The position numbers and the translations under genes are program-made. From JAPOXR01 sp965214695 (GTDB lineage: Bacteria; Pseudomonadota; Alphaproteobacteria; Rhodobacterales; Rhodobacteraceae), in assembly GCA_965214695.1 (NCBI GenBank), contig OZ243967.1, forward strand, positions 1 to 64,000: a DNA stretch of 64,000 nt, in the 5' to 3' direction. Below the pieces are notes generated by a model. It was given only the letters and a program-made list of their open reading frames with translations. It did no database searches and was not told the DNA's origin. How positions within the stretch are numbered: the first letter of the stretch is position 1; every line of letters begins with the position of its first letter. This document shows, in pieces, positions 46,865-55,272 of this stretch.

Positions 46865-46888
46865 CTGCCCGGCATCACTGCCGGGCAG
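46865..46888 (+). terminator. Stem-loop between binding-protein and permease genes
   Basis: 10-bp perfect stem CTGCCCGGCA / TGCCGGGCAG with a TCAC loop, 20 bases after the stop. It lacks a T run, so it more likely protects the upstream message and lowers permease expression. Confidence 0.65.
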
Positions 46889-46921
46889 TACTCCGCTTCG
46901 AACCCTGGAGGGCAGCAGATC

Positions 46922-47830
46922 ATGCGACAGGCAATGAACAGATTGTCGCCGTATGCATTCATTGCGCCGGCCGCCGTGATCATGGCGATCGCACTGCTCT
47001 ATCCCCTGGGCTACATGATCTACGGATCGTTCCGCGACTGGGATCCGAGTCAGAGCCTGGCCGAAGCGGATTTCATCGGAATCAAGAATTACGTAACGCT
47101 GTTCCACGACCCGGCGTTTCGTGAGAGCCTGTCGGTCACCCTGATCTTTGCCTCCTCGGTCGTGGTGGCCGAGCTTGTCATTGGCGTGGGGCTGGCGCTG
47201 CTGCTGGACCGGAACATCCGCGGCATGTCGGTGCTCAGGACGCTGTTCATCCTGCCGATGATGATCGCCCCGGTCGTGGTCGGCCTGATGTGGCGCTACA
47301 TGTACCACCCGACGGTCGGCACCTTCAACCGGTCTCTCAAATCCATGGATTTCCCCGGGGTTGACTGGCTGGGCCAGCACGCGCTGCTGTCGGTCATCAT
47401 TGCCGATATCTGGCAATGGACACCATTCATATTCATTCTTGCACTGGCAGCCCTGCAATCGCTGCCGAGATCGGCGCTGGAGGCGGCGCGGATCGACGGC
47501 GCCACCACCTGGCAGCAGGCCTGGTTCATCAAGCTGCCGCTGATGATGCCGGTGCTGATCGTCACGGCGCTGCTGCGCCTGATCGATGCCTTCAAGGTGC
47601 TGGAGGTCATCCTGGTCATGACCGAGGGCGGGCCGGGGCTGTCGACCGAGATCATCGCCCTGCGCATTTCCCGCACCGCCACCGAATTCCGGGAACTCGG
47701 CACCGCGGCCGCCATGTCGAACTATCTGCTCATCTTGCTGATGTTGCTGACGGTGGCGATGTTCGCCTTCACCCGGCTGCAGGAAATGCGGGCGGCACGC
47801 GCCGCCAGGCAATTCCAGGAAGAGGGCTGA
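46922..47830 (+). CDS. Sugar ABC transporter permease 1 (UgpA/MalF type)
   Basis: This 302-residue inner-membrane protein has six hydrophobic segments. The EAA loop reads EAARIDGATTWQQAWFIKLP (about residues 184-203), the site that docks the ATPase. It pairs with the second permease, whose gene begins four bases after this one ends, to form the channel. GGAGGGCAG lies before the ATG. Confidence 0.92.
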   Translation: MRQAMNRLSPYAFIAPAAVIMAIALLYPLGYMIYGSFRDWDPSQSLAEADFIGIKNYVTLFHDPAFRESLSVTLIFASSVVVAELVIGVGLALLLDRNIRGMSVLRTLFILPMMIAPVVVGLMWRYMYHPTVGTFNRSLKSMDFPGVDWLGQHALLSVIIADIWQWTPFIFILALAALQSLPRSALEAARIDGATTWQQAWFIKLPLMMPVLIVTALLRLIDAFKVLEVILVMTEGGPGLSTEIIALRISRTATEFRELGTAAAMSNYLLILLMLLTVAMFAFTRLQEMRAARAARQFQEEG

Positions 47831-47834
47831 TCCA

Positions 47835-48764
47835 ATGGACTACGAACGCCAGAATCCCGCCTTCTATGCACTGCTTGCCGCCCTGATATTCATGGCGGTC
47901 GGTCCGATCTGCCTCATGTTCATCAACTCCTTCAAGCTTGATGTCGACATCATCGGCGGCACCACCGGCCTGCTCTTCCTGCCGACAATCCAGAATTACG
48001 AGACCGCCCTCTGCGACATCCTCTGGTATGAGCCCGATCATATCGATTTCTGCGCGCTCAAATTCGGCGGCGCCTTCGTCAATTCGTTGATCATCGCCCT
48101 CATTTCCACCTTGCTGACGCTAGTGATCGGCTGCATGGCCGCCTATGCGCTGGTGCGATTCCGCTTCATGGGCCGGGATGCCATCTCGCTGTCGACGCTG
48201 ATGGTGCGAATGGTGCCACCGGCGGTGCTGCTGGTTCCGGTCTTCGGGCTGTGGAACAACGAGTTCTGCATTGGCAAGTCGACGCTTGTCGGGGGCTGGA
48301 TACGGGACAGCTTAGGCGGCCGGGGCGATGTGTGTCTCGCCGGAACCCATTCCGGCATCATCCTGGTCTACGTGGCCATGAACCTGCCCTTCGTCATCTG
48401 GATCCTGCAGAGCTTCATCGTGCAGGTTCCGAGGTCACTCGAGGAGGCGGCCCGGGTCGACGGGGCCGGACCCTTCCAGGTCTTCTACAAGATCGTCCTG
48501 CCGCTGATCAAACCCGGGCTGGCAGCCGCCGCCATCTTCACCTTCCGAATCGCCTGGAACGAGTATCTCCTTGCATCGGCACTGTCGGACCGGAACACCA
48601 AGACGGTGCCGATCCTGATCGTGAACAACATGTCGGAGTTCAATGTCGAATGGGGGGTGATCATGGCGACCGGGATGCTGCTGGCCATTCCTCCCATCAT
48701 CTTCACGCTCTTTGCCTCGAGGCAGATCATCACCGGCATGACCGCAGGTGCGGTCAAGGGCTAG
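47835..48764 (+). CDS. Sugar ABC transporter permease 2 (UgpE/MalG type)
   Basis: This 309-residue permease has six hydrophobic segments and the EAA loop EEAARVDGAGPFQVFYKIVL (about residues 204-223). It is longer than many MalG proteins because of an extra periplasmic loop (about residues 55-75, rich in Asp, Cys and Tyr: CDILWYEPDHIDFCALKF) and a second insertion near residue 150. It completes the importer with the adjacent permease, ATPase and binding protein. Confidence 0.92.
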   Translation: MDYERQNPAFYALLAALIFMAVGPICLMFINSFKLDVDIIGGTTGLLFLPTIQNYETALCDILWYEPDHIDFCALKFGGAFVNSLIIALISTLLTLVIGCMAAYALVRFRFMGRDAISLSTLMVRMVPPAVLLVPVFGLWNNEFCIGKSTLVGGWIRDSLGGRGDVCLAGTHSGIILVYVAMNLPFVIWILQSFIVQVPRSLEEAARVDGAGPFQVFYKIVLPLIKPGLAAAAIFTFRIAWNEYLLASALSDRNTKTVPILIVNNMSEFNVEWGVIMATGMLLAIPPIIFTLFASRQIITGMTAGAVKG

Positions 48765-48772
48765 TCCCGCAG

Positions 48773-49915
48773 ATGCGACCTGTCCTGCTGCTGGCGACAT
48801 TGGAGACCAAATCCGAAGAGTCAGGCTATCTCCGCGATGCGCTGGCATGCCAGGGAATCACGGCAAGGATGGTCGACATCTCGCTGTCGGCAGGGTCGGA
48901 AATCAGGGATCCCGGCGACAAGCTCCGCAGGATGGAGGAGGTGGCGAAGGCGGCCTCGGCGCAGATTGCCGGCCAGGTTCCGGATGTTGCCGCCGCCATC
49001 GGGCTTGGTGGCGGAACCGGCGGCGAGATTGCCCTGCGGATATTGCGAACGCTTCCCTTCGGCTATCCGAAATTCCTGATCACCACCTTGCCCTTCGACC
49101 CCAGGGTGGCGGTGGCTGACAACTCCATCGTCGTTATTCCGACGGTTGCCGATATCGAGGGGATGAACAGCTCCCTGCGGCAAATTCTCGACAACACGGC
49201 CCGTATGCTTGTCGGTCCGGCAATGGAATCGATCCCGGTCGTGCCGGCCAGGAAGTCGGTTGGATTGTCCACGCTCGGCACCACCAGGAAATCGGCAAGG
49301 GCGATCATCGACCGCCTGCGGCGGGCCGGCCACGAGGTGACGGCCTTTCATGCAAATGGCTATGGCGGTGCCGCCCTGGCCCGGTTTGCCCGCGGTGGCG
49401 AGTTCGTCGGCACCATCGACATGACGGTGCACGAGATCACCCGCATGTACGTGGCGGGCGCCCATGCCTGCACGACGGACCGGTTCACCGCCGCCGGTCA
49501 CCTGCCGCGGGTGGTGTTGCCGGGCGGCCTGAATTTCATTGGCCTGGGCGAGATCGACCAGGTGGATGACTCCTGCCTGGCACGGCCGCATTACCGGCAC
49601 ACCGGCTACTTCACCCATGTGAAGATGAGCGTCGGTGAAATGGAGCTTGCCTGCACCGAGTTGGCAGCGGCGCTGAACCGGGCGGCGGGACACACGGAGG
49701 TCATTCTGCCGATGGGCGGTTTCTCGCACGAGGATTGCCCGGGCGGGGCGATCGAGGACAGGAGCCTGCGGGAGATTGCCGCCAGGGTTCTAGAGGACTC
49801 GGCGGCAGCCTACGCGACCACCCGGCTCGATGCCCACATCAATGACGACAAGACGGCCGAACTGGCTGTCGGCCGGCTGCTGTTGGCCATGCAGGAAGGA
49901 GTGCCGGATGATTGA
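48773..49915 (+). CDS. UPF0261 / Tm-1-like ATP-binding protein
   Basis: This 380-residue protein belongs to the UPF0261 family, related to the N-terminal ATP-binding half of the plant virus-resistance protein Tm-1. LLLATLETKSEESGYLRDAL opens it; AAIGLGGGTGGEIALRILRT and KFLITTLPFDPR form the nucleotide-binding first domain; GHTEVILPMGGFSHEDCPGG lies near the C terminus. In many bacteria it is adjacent to a TIM-barrel PEP-hydrolase-like gene; none is present here. Its end overlaps a class II aldolase gene by eight bases. Its reaction is unknown; the context says carbohydrate or sugar-acid catabolism. Confidence 0.85.
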   Translation: MRPVLLLATLETKSEESGYLRDALACQGITARMVDISLSAGSEIRDPGDKLRRMEEVAKAASAQIAGQVPDVAAAIGLGGGTGGEIALRILRTLPFGYPKFLITTLPFDPRVAVADNSIVVIPTVADIEGMNSSLRQILDNTARMLVGPAMESIPVVPARKSVGLSTLGTTRKSARAIIDRLRRAGHEVTAFHANGYGGAALARFARGGEFVGTIDMTVHEITRMYVAGAHACTTDRFTAAGHLPRVVLPGGLNFIGLGEIDQVDDSCLARPHYRHTGYFTHVKMSVGEMELACTELAAALNRAAGHTEVILPMGGFSHEDCPGGAIEDRSLREIAARVLEDSAAAYATTRLDAHINDDKTAELAVGRLLLAMQEGVPDD

Positions 49916-50513
49916 CCGGGATGAGTTGGCCAGCGAGATGGGCGAGTTGATCGCCATCGCCAGGCGGTGTTTCGAGCGCGGGTTGCAAACCAATTCCGGG
50001 GGCAACCTTTCCGTCCGTCTGCCCGGCAGGGATGCGATCATGATCAAGCCCTCGGGCGTCGGATTCAACGAATGCTCGCCGGACAATTTGCAGATAGTGC
50101 ATCTCGATGGCAGCATCGAGCCGTCGCCGCATCGGCCGTCCAAGGATCTGGGCTTCCATCTCGGACTCTACCGGGTCCGGGACGACATCCGGGCTATTGT
50201 TCACTGTCACAGCCCGTGGGCCACCGGGTATGCCAGCGCCGGTCGCGGGGTCCCCTGCCTGACCGTGCAGGCACGGGAGAAACTCGGCGAGATTCCGCTC
50301 ATTCCGCTGGCATCCGGAGGCTGCGCACAAACCGAGGCGGAGATCTCCCCGGTCTTCCATGACTCCGGGATTGTTGCCGCGGTGCTGGCAAATCATGGCC
50401 AGATCGGGGTCGGCGCCTCGCTGATGGCAGCGCAATATGTCGCCGAATTGGTCGAGGAGACGGCGCATATCGCCTGGGCCAGGGACATGCTCACCGCATC
50501 ACGACCGGCCTGA
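49908..50513 (+). CDS. Class II aldolase/adducin family protein, short form
   Basis: This 201-residue protein resembles fuculose-phosphate aldolase and ribulose-5-phosphate epimerase-like enzymes. TNSGGNLSVRLPG and MIKPSGVGFNE bind phosphate, IVHCHSPWA gives two zinc His ligands and LANHGQIGVG the third. The residue corresponding to catalytic Glu73 of FucA is Asp in PSKDLGFH. It is translationally coupled to the UPF0261 gene. With the long aldolase at 40.8 kb, two class II aldolases fall in one regulon. Confidence 0.85.
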   Translation: MIDRDELASEMGELIAIARRCFERGLQTNSGGNLSVRLPGRDAIMIKPSGVGFNECSPDNLQIVHLDGSIEPSPHRPSKDLGFHLGLYRVRDDIRAIVHCHSPWATGYASAGRGVPCLTVQAREKLGEIPLIPLASGGCAQTEAEISPVFHDSGIVAAVLANHGQIGVGASLMAAQYVAELVEETAHIAWARDMLTASRPA

Positions 50514-50639
50514 TCGAACACACGCTCACCACATCACCACCGCCAGGGGAGGCGGCGCCGTGAGATTTGTCGGGGTGGCCAGGATGGGTGACTATTGGGT
50601 TGGTTTGGTATGAGCCGCACCAATTCGTCACTCGAGAGT

Positions 50640-50900
50640 TCAAGGGTCCGGCGGGCACGCCCGGCAGGCGGTGGCAGATAGCTGCCTGGTGCGAGTGATA
50701 CTCGAATAGCTGCAGGCCATTCGTTCGGCAATCCCGGCATCGGATGCCACCTGATAGGCGGCCAGCCGGATCCTTGCCCGCTTCAGGCGGCGGGCCGGTT
50801 GCGTGCCGCCCGACAGCAGCGCCGCCGGCTCCTCGCGTTCCGATTGGTGAAGATCCACTCGATGGCGTATGTTCAACTGCGCTTCGTTTCTTGGCCACAC
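50640..50900 (-). mobile_element. IS630-type transposase fragment (N-terminal HTH only)
   Basis: The minus-strand frame reads HRVDLHQSEREEPAALLSGG then RRLKRARIRLAAYQVASDAG and IAERMACSYSSITRTRQ. These match the N-terminal helix-turn-helix of IS630-family transposases (typically ...R.L.EEER..L..L.....A.RRLKRARILL). Similarity ends after TRQ and the DDE catalytic domain is missing. It starts next to, and divergent from, the LexA-like gene. It marks past insertion at the edge of the 50.6-53.3 kb accessory island. Confidence 0.7.
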
Positions 50901-50902
50901 CA

Positions 50903-51172
50903 GTGAATCAGACTCCGCCGCCAGACCAGCCCTTCCAGGCCGGGTTCACCGAAAAACAGGGTCAGTACCTGGCCTTCATTCATGCCTATACCAAGGTCAA
51001 CGGCAGGCCGCCTGCCGAGGCCGACATGCAGAGGTATTTCGGTGTCACGCCACCGACCGTGCACCGGATGGTTCTCCATCTCGATCACGCCCGGTTGATC
51101 GAACGTATTCCGGGACAGGCTCGAACTATCCGGGTACTCGTCAACCCGGACAGTTTGCCGAAATTGAGGTGA
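50903..51172 (+). CDS. LexA-like winged-helix regulator, stand-alone DNA-binding domain
   Basis: This 89-residue protein is essentially the LexA N-terminal winged helix: FTEKQGQYLAFIHAYTKVNG, then ADMQRYFGVTPPTVHRMVLH as the recognition helix region, and LIERIPGQARTIRVLV as the wing. There is no LexA protease domain. I recall small proteins of this type in accessory DNA near insertion sequences. The GTG at 50903 fits the domain start; the ribosome-binding site is weak. Confidence 0.65.
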   Translation: MNQTPPPDQPFQAGFTEKQGQYLAFIHAYTKVNGRPPAEADMQRYFGVTPPTVHRMVLHLDHARLIERIPGQARTIRVLVNPDSLPKLR

Positions 51173-51314
51173 TAGGTTGTAAACCGCCGAGACACCTGTG
51201 ACGAGACAGTAGGCCAGCCTGCGGGACGCACGCAGCGATGTGCGGCGCATCCGAGGGATTGTGTTACATATCCGGCTGCGGTCAAGTCCGAAATCTGCTG
51301 ACTCACCGTTGAGA

Positions 51315-51364
51315 TGTCTTATACAATAAACAATATAACCGTATATTGCCTTGTGTATAAGACA
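51315..51364. promoter_or_regulatory. Nested palindromes upstream of hipB (operator)
   Basis: Outer arms TGTCTTATAC (51315-51324) and GTATAAGACA (51355-51364) are exact inverted repeats. Between them CAATATA (51331-51337) and TATATTG (51342-51348) form a second exact pair with a four-base centre. The outer arm ends four bases before the hipB ATG. TTGAGA (51309-51314) and TATAAC (51334-51339) may be the promoter. This is the layout expected for an autorepressing antitoxin. Confidence 0.65.
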
Positions 51365-51368
51365 GGTA

Positions 51369-51704
51369 ATGAAAACGCTAGCGACACAAGCGCTCCCCAG
51401 GGCAGCCAAGCAGGCCCTCGCCAAGCTCGGCGCGGACATCGCCATTGCCCGCAAGAAGCGTCGCATCTCGACAGTTTCGATGGCTGAGCGCGCATTCATC
51501 AGCCGCGGCACTCTCTACAAAGTCGAACGAGGCAACCCGTCGGTCTCGATAGGCATCTTTGCAACCGTATTGGCCATCCTGGGGCTTGCCGAGCGCCTTG
51601 CCCAGGTGGCCGACCGGCGAGATGATTCACTCGGACTGGACATCGACGAGGATCGACTGGCCAGGAAGGTGCGGCCGCGCCGCCGCGCCGGGTCACAGTC
51701 ATGA
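51369..51704 (+). CDS. HipB-like Xre-family antitoxin/regulator
   Basis: This 111-residue protein has an Xre helix-turn-helix (TVSMAERAFISRGTLYKVER, about residues 36-55, then GNPSVSIGIFATVLAILG) and a basic C-terminal tail (RKVRPRRRAGSQ). It overlaps the downstream hipA by four bases (ATGA). HipB antitoxins bind HipA and repress the operon through palindromic sites, which are seen just upstream. The ATG at 51369 was chosen because the frame before it shows no similarity. Confidence 0.8.
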   Translation: MKTLATQALPRAAKQALAKLGADIAIARKKRRISTVSMAERAFISRGTLYKVERGNPSVSIGIFATVLAILGLAERLAQVADRRDDSLGLDIDEDRLARKVRPRRRAGSQS

Positions 51705-52924
51705 CCGACACCATCGAGGTCTTTGTTGATCATTGTGGTCTGACGTGCCTCGTCGGCCGCTGCCGCTATATTGCCAGGCGACATGGCCAAGGCTCGGTGT
51801 TCGAGTGCGCCGACGCGTGGCGCGACCGCGCCGGTGCATTCGCCCTGGATCCGGCCAACCTGCCACTGGAACGCCGGCAGATATAGTCCTCCTTCAGCAA
51901 GTCCGCATTGCCAGGCGCGCTGCGTGACACCGCCCCGGATTGCTGGGGCCAACAGCTGATACGGCACGCCTTTCGCAGGGCTGGCGAGCGACGCGCCCTG
52001 TCCGAGATCGACTATATCCTCGCCATCAACGACCGGACAAGAATAGGCGCGCTCCGGTACCGCCGGGCAGGCGAGGAGAACTTCGACCACAACATCGGCC
52101 GTTGCCGCGTGCCGCCCCTGATCCGGCCACCGACGCTTCTCAACGCCGCCGATGCGGTGCTGTCCAACACAGAAACCGCCGAAGGCCTGAAACTCCTGCT
52201 GAACGAGGGCTCGCCCCTCGGTGGCGCCCGCCCCAAATCCGCCGTGATCGACAATGGCGGCCGCCCGGCGATCGCCAAGTTTCCGAAAAGCGACGATGAT
52301 CGCAGCATCCCGCATGGCGAAGTCCTCGCGATGACACTTGCCGCCGCCGCAGGCATCAGGGCTGCCGATGCAACGCTGCTGGACATGGCCGGTCGTCCTG
52401 TGTCCCTGATCACACGGTTCGACCGCGATGAATACGGAAGAATCCCGTTCATTTCCGCCATGACCCTGCTTGGGCTCAGCGACGGCGACGAAGCGACCTA
52501 CACGGATATTTCTGAAGTCATCAGAATGTACTCGAGCGCGCCGACCGAAGACCTGCATGAGCTGTGGAGGCGGATCGTCTTCAATGTGATGGCCGGCAAT
52601 CTCGACGATCACCTCCGCAACCATGGCTTCCTCTACGATCACGACAACAAGTGGCGCCTTTCGCCGGCCTATGACCTGAACCCGGTTCCGCTGACCGAGA
52701 AGGCGCGGGAACTGACGACCTGGATATCGGAAGAGGGGCCAGATGCTGACCTGGATCTTGCCCGCAGTGCTGCACCGTACTTCGCCCAGAACGCCAGCCG
52801 AGCCACTGCCATCATCGATGAAGTCGCGGCTGCGCTGCGAGGCTGGAAGGACATCGCGCGACGTCTCCGGATGCGGGCATCGGACCTCGCTGTCTATGCG
52901 ACCGCGATTCGGGATACGGTATAG
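51701..52924 (+). pseudogene. HipA-like Ser/Thr kinase toxin with an in-frame amber codon
   Basis: From the ATG overlapping hipB the frame runs 407 codons, the normal HipA length, but codon 62 is TAG (51884-51886), following ERRQI where relatives usually have Tyr. The N-terminal couple_hipA part lies before and around it; the kinase core is intact afterwards: GGARPKSAVIDN, FPKSDDDR, GNLDDHLRNHGFL with the catalytic Asp, and LSPAYDLNP with the metal-binding Asp. In E. coli, HipA phosphorylates glutamyl-tRNA synthetase. Either the gene is dead, or translation restarts near 51908 to give a 338-residue kinase. Confidence 0.75.
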
Positions 52925-53094
52925 GAAGAACAAGACGCCGGTCGATCCATCGCCCCGTGCAACATCCTTTGATCTTGCAGCCGACCGACAAGGCACGCAC
53001 CACTCGTACTGTTGCCTGATTATCCCAGTACTGCATTGTATGACGACGGTGCCGGGTTCGGCATCGTGGTCATGGATCCAGGACCCTCTCCAGC
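52925..53094. other. Gap after hipA
   Basis: No recognisable gene, terminator or insertion-sequence end was found between hipA and the small ORF at 53095. The gene-poor stretch from 52925 to 53500 is the right flank of the accessory island. Confidence 0.4.
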
Positions 53095-53286
53095 ATGCTG
53101 GCGATGTCGGGCATGATTGCCCTCCTGATGCAGAGCGCCTGCCAGATGGTCTGCAACCGGTGGAAGGCGGCACGCGCAAGGTGGGTGGCCCGCTACCAGA
53201 TGCTGGATCAGCTGAAGATCCTGGCCAATCATGTCGTCTTCCAGGGCTGGGGCCAGTTCCTCGTGACCGTCACCACCGGCGTGTGA
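53095..53286 (+). CDS. Possible small ORF, unrecognised
   Basis: This 63-codon frame (MLAMSGMIALLMQSACQMVC, then NRWKAARARWVARYQMLDQL) has about nine of ten codons ending in G or C, like the real genes around it. The opposite-strand frame over the same triplets is less biased. There is no clear ribosome-binding site and I do not know the family. It could be a fragment of a degraded gene. Confidence 0.25.
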   Translation: MLAMSGMIALLMQSACQMVCNRWKAARARWVARYQMLDQLKILANHVVFQGWGQFLVTVTTGV

Positions 53287-53500
53287 CCGGAGCAGTGTCC
53301 GTGAGGCACCGCTGGCACAATGTGCCGGCCATGCAAGCCTCCCAAATTGAGACCGGAAACGGTCGACAGTCGAGAATCTGGGCATGCGTGAATAGTTGGA
53401 AATTCTGGCTTCCTGCGGTGCAGTTGCTTGCAGGTTGGATATGGAATATGTCCGGATGCCATTGACTGAATGACTGAAAATGACTGACAGAGAGGAGACA

Positions 53501-54610
53501 ATGATGTCAGAGAAACTGAATCGCCGGAAATTCCTGCGCGGCGGCGCCTTGGCCGCAACCGCATCGGCCGGAGCCCTGGCTGCGCCGTCGATCGCCCGGG
53601 CCGAACCGGTCACGCTGAAGATGCAGGCTGCCTGGGGCGGCGGCATCTTTCTCGAGAATGCCCAATCCTATGTCGACCGGGTCCATGCCATGGCCGGAGA
53701 TGCGCTGAAGATCGACCTGTTGGCCGTCAATTCGGTGGTGAAGACCAGCCAAATGCAGGATGCAGTCCACCGCGGCGTGCTTGATGCCTGCCACTACGTG
53801 CCAGCATACTGGTATTCGAAGTCGAAGACCGCCTCGCTGTTCGGCACAGGTCCGTGTTTCGGTTGGTCAAGCCAGGAAGTGCTTGGATGGGTGCATTACG
53901 GCGGCGGGCAGGAGTTGTTCGATGAGTTGATGGACAGCTTGCAGCTGAACATCATTTCGTTCTTCAACAGCCCGATGCCGGCCCAGCCGCTTGGCTGGTT
54001 CAAGGAGCAGATCAATGATGCCAGCCAGATGTCCGGTCTTAAATACCGGACGGTCGGGCTGGCTGCAGATGTGCTGCTGGAAATGGGAATGTCGGTCGTG
54101 CAGTTGCCGGGCGGCGAGATCCAGCCGGCCATGAAGTCCGGGCTGATCGACGCGGCCGAGTTCAACAACCCGACCTCGGATCGTGACTTCGGCATGCAGG
54201 ACGTGTCCAAGCACTATCACCTGGCATCGTTCCACCAGAGCCAGGAATTCTTCGAGGTCTCCTTCAACAAGAAGACGTATGAATCGCTGTCGCCGGAACT
54301 TCAGGCCATCCTGAGGCATGCATCGGAGGCGGAGAATTCCAACTTCTACTGGCACAACACGCGGCGGTACGCCTCCGACCTCGTCACATTGCGTGACGCG
54401 CATGAGGTGAATGTCTATCGCACTCCGGACTCGGTCATGGCAGAGCAGCTCAAGGCATGGGACGTGGTTATCGACCGTCTTTCCAGCGAGGATTCGTTCT
54501 TCGCCAAGGTCATCGACAGCCAGAAGGCCTATGCCGAGGAGGTGATGGGTTACCTGAACCTGAACCAGCCTGACTACAAGCTGGCCTACGACCATCACTT
54601 TGGCAGTTAG
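53501..54610 (+). CDS. TRAP transporter substrate-binding protein (DctP family)
   Basis: This 369-residue precursor has a twin-arginine leader (NRRKFLRGGALAATASAGAL, cleavage after ARA). It has a DctP-type fold with VNSVVKTSQMQDAVHRGVLD and LPGGEIQPAMKSGLIDAAEF, the segment in which an Arg normally binds a carboxylate. TRAP systems mostly import organic acids with sodium. GAGGAG lies before the tandem ATG codons at 53501/53504. It heads an operon with both membrane subunits and an amidase. A hairpin follows. Confidence 0.9.
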   Translation: MMSEKLNRRKFLRGGALAATASAGALAAPSIARAEPVTLKMQAAWGGGIFLENAQSYVDRVHAMAGDALKIDLLAVNSVVKTSQMQDAVHRGVLDACHYVPAYWYSKSKTASLFGTGPCFGWSSQEVLGWVHYGGGQELFDELMDSLQLNIISFFNSPMPAQPLGWFKEQINDASQMSGLKYRTVGLAADVLLEMGMSVVQLPGGEIQPAMKSGLIDAAEFNNPTSDRDFGMQDVSKHYHLASFHQSQEFFEVSFNKKTYESLSPELQAILRHASEAENSNFYWHNTRRYASDLVTLRDAHEVNVYRTPDSVMAEQLKAWDVVIDRLSSEDSFFAKVIDSQKAYAEEVMGYLNLNQPDYKLAYDHHFGS

Positions 54611-54624
54611 GCTCTGACGCGCTT

Positions 54625-54647
54625 CGGGAGGCCGTCCTGGCCTCCCG
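54625..54647 (+). terminator. Stem-loop between TRAP binding protein and DctQ
   Basis: 9-bp perfect stem CGGGAGGCC / GGCCTCCCG with a five-base loop, 15 bases after the stop. No T run. Confidence 0.6.
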
Positions 54648-54665
54648 CTCTTCCCGGACTGGCTC

Positions 54666-55238
54666 ATGCGACGATTGATTTACACGATCGAGGGTCTCAG
54701 TGTGTGGACCGGCCGGGCATTCGGCTGGTGCATTCTGGTGCTGACCCTGTCCGTCGCCTACGAGGTCGTGGTTCGTTACGTGTTCAACGCACCGACGGTC
54801 TGGGCGTTTGACATGATGGTCCAGATGTACGGGGCGCTGTTCCTGATGGCCGGCCCCTATGCGCTTGCCCAGGACTCGCATGTCCGGGGCGATGTACTCT
54901 ACCGGCTGTTTCCGGTGAAATGGCAGGCCCGGGTCGATTTCGTGCTCTACATCCTGTTTTTCTTCCCTGGAATGCTTGCCCTGTTCTGGTTCGGCTACGA
55001 GATCGCCGCCGACAGCTGGCGCTACCAGGAAGTCAGCTGGAACAGCCCGGCCAGGATCCAGATCTACTTCTTCAAATCCCTGATTCCGGTCGCAGGCTTC
55101 CTGCTGATCCTGCAGGGCATTGCCGAGATGGCCAGGTGCTGGAAGGCGATGCAGACCGGTGCCTGGATGGAGCGGCTGGATGATGTCCGCGAAACCGAGG
55201 ACATTCTCATCCGACAGACAGAGGCTGAACCGCGGTGA
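54666..55238 (+). CDS. TRAP transporter small permease (DctQ)
   Basis: This 190-residue protein has four hydrophobic segments, the DctQ pattern: LSVAYEVVVRYVFNAPTVWA near residue 30 is the family signature, followed by MMVQMYGALFLMAGPYAL. It joins the large permease in the inner membrane and stabilises the transporter. It sits between the binding protein and the large subunit. Confidence 0.9.
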   Translation: MRRLIYTIEGLSVWTGRAFGWCILVLTLSVAYEVVVRYVFNAPTVWAFDMMVQMYGALFLMAGPYALAQDSHVRGDVLYRLFPVKWQARVDFVLYILFFFPGMLALFWFGYEIAADSWRYQEVSWNSPARIQIYFFKSLIPVAGFLLILQGIAEMARCWKAMQTGAWMERLDDVRETEDILIRQTEAEPR

Positions 55239-55272
55239 TGCCGGTCCCGGCGGCACAACCCAGGAACCAAAG

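Noticed and set aside
51884..51886. Genetic recoding of TAG as a sense codon
   Set aside because: TAG ends several intact genes in the window (for example aspS, the DMT exporter and the permease ending at 48764), so general recoding is unlikely.
51701..53286. CRISPR or phage origin for the hipBA island
   Set aside because: No repeat-spacer array, integrase, attachment site or phage structural gene was seen; only an IS630 fragment supports mobility.
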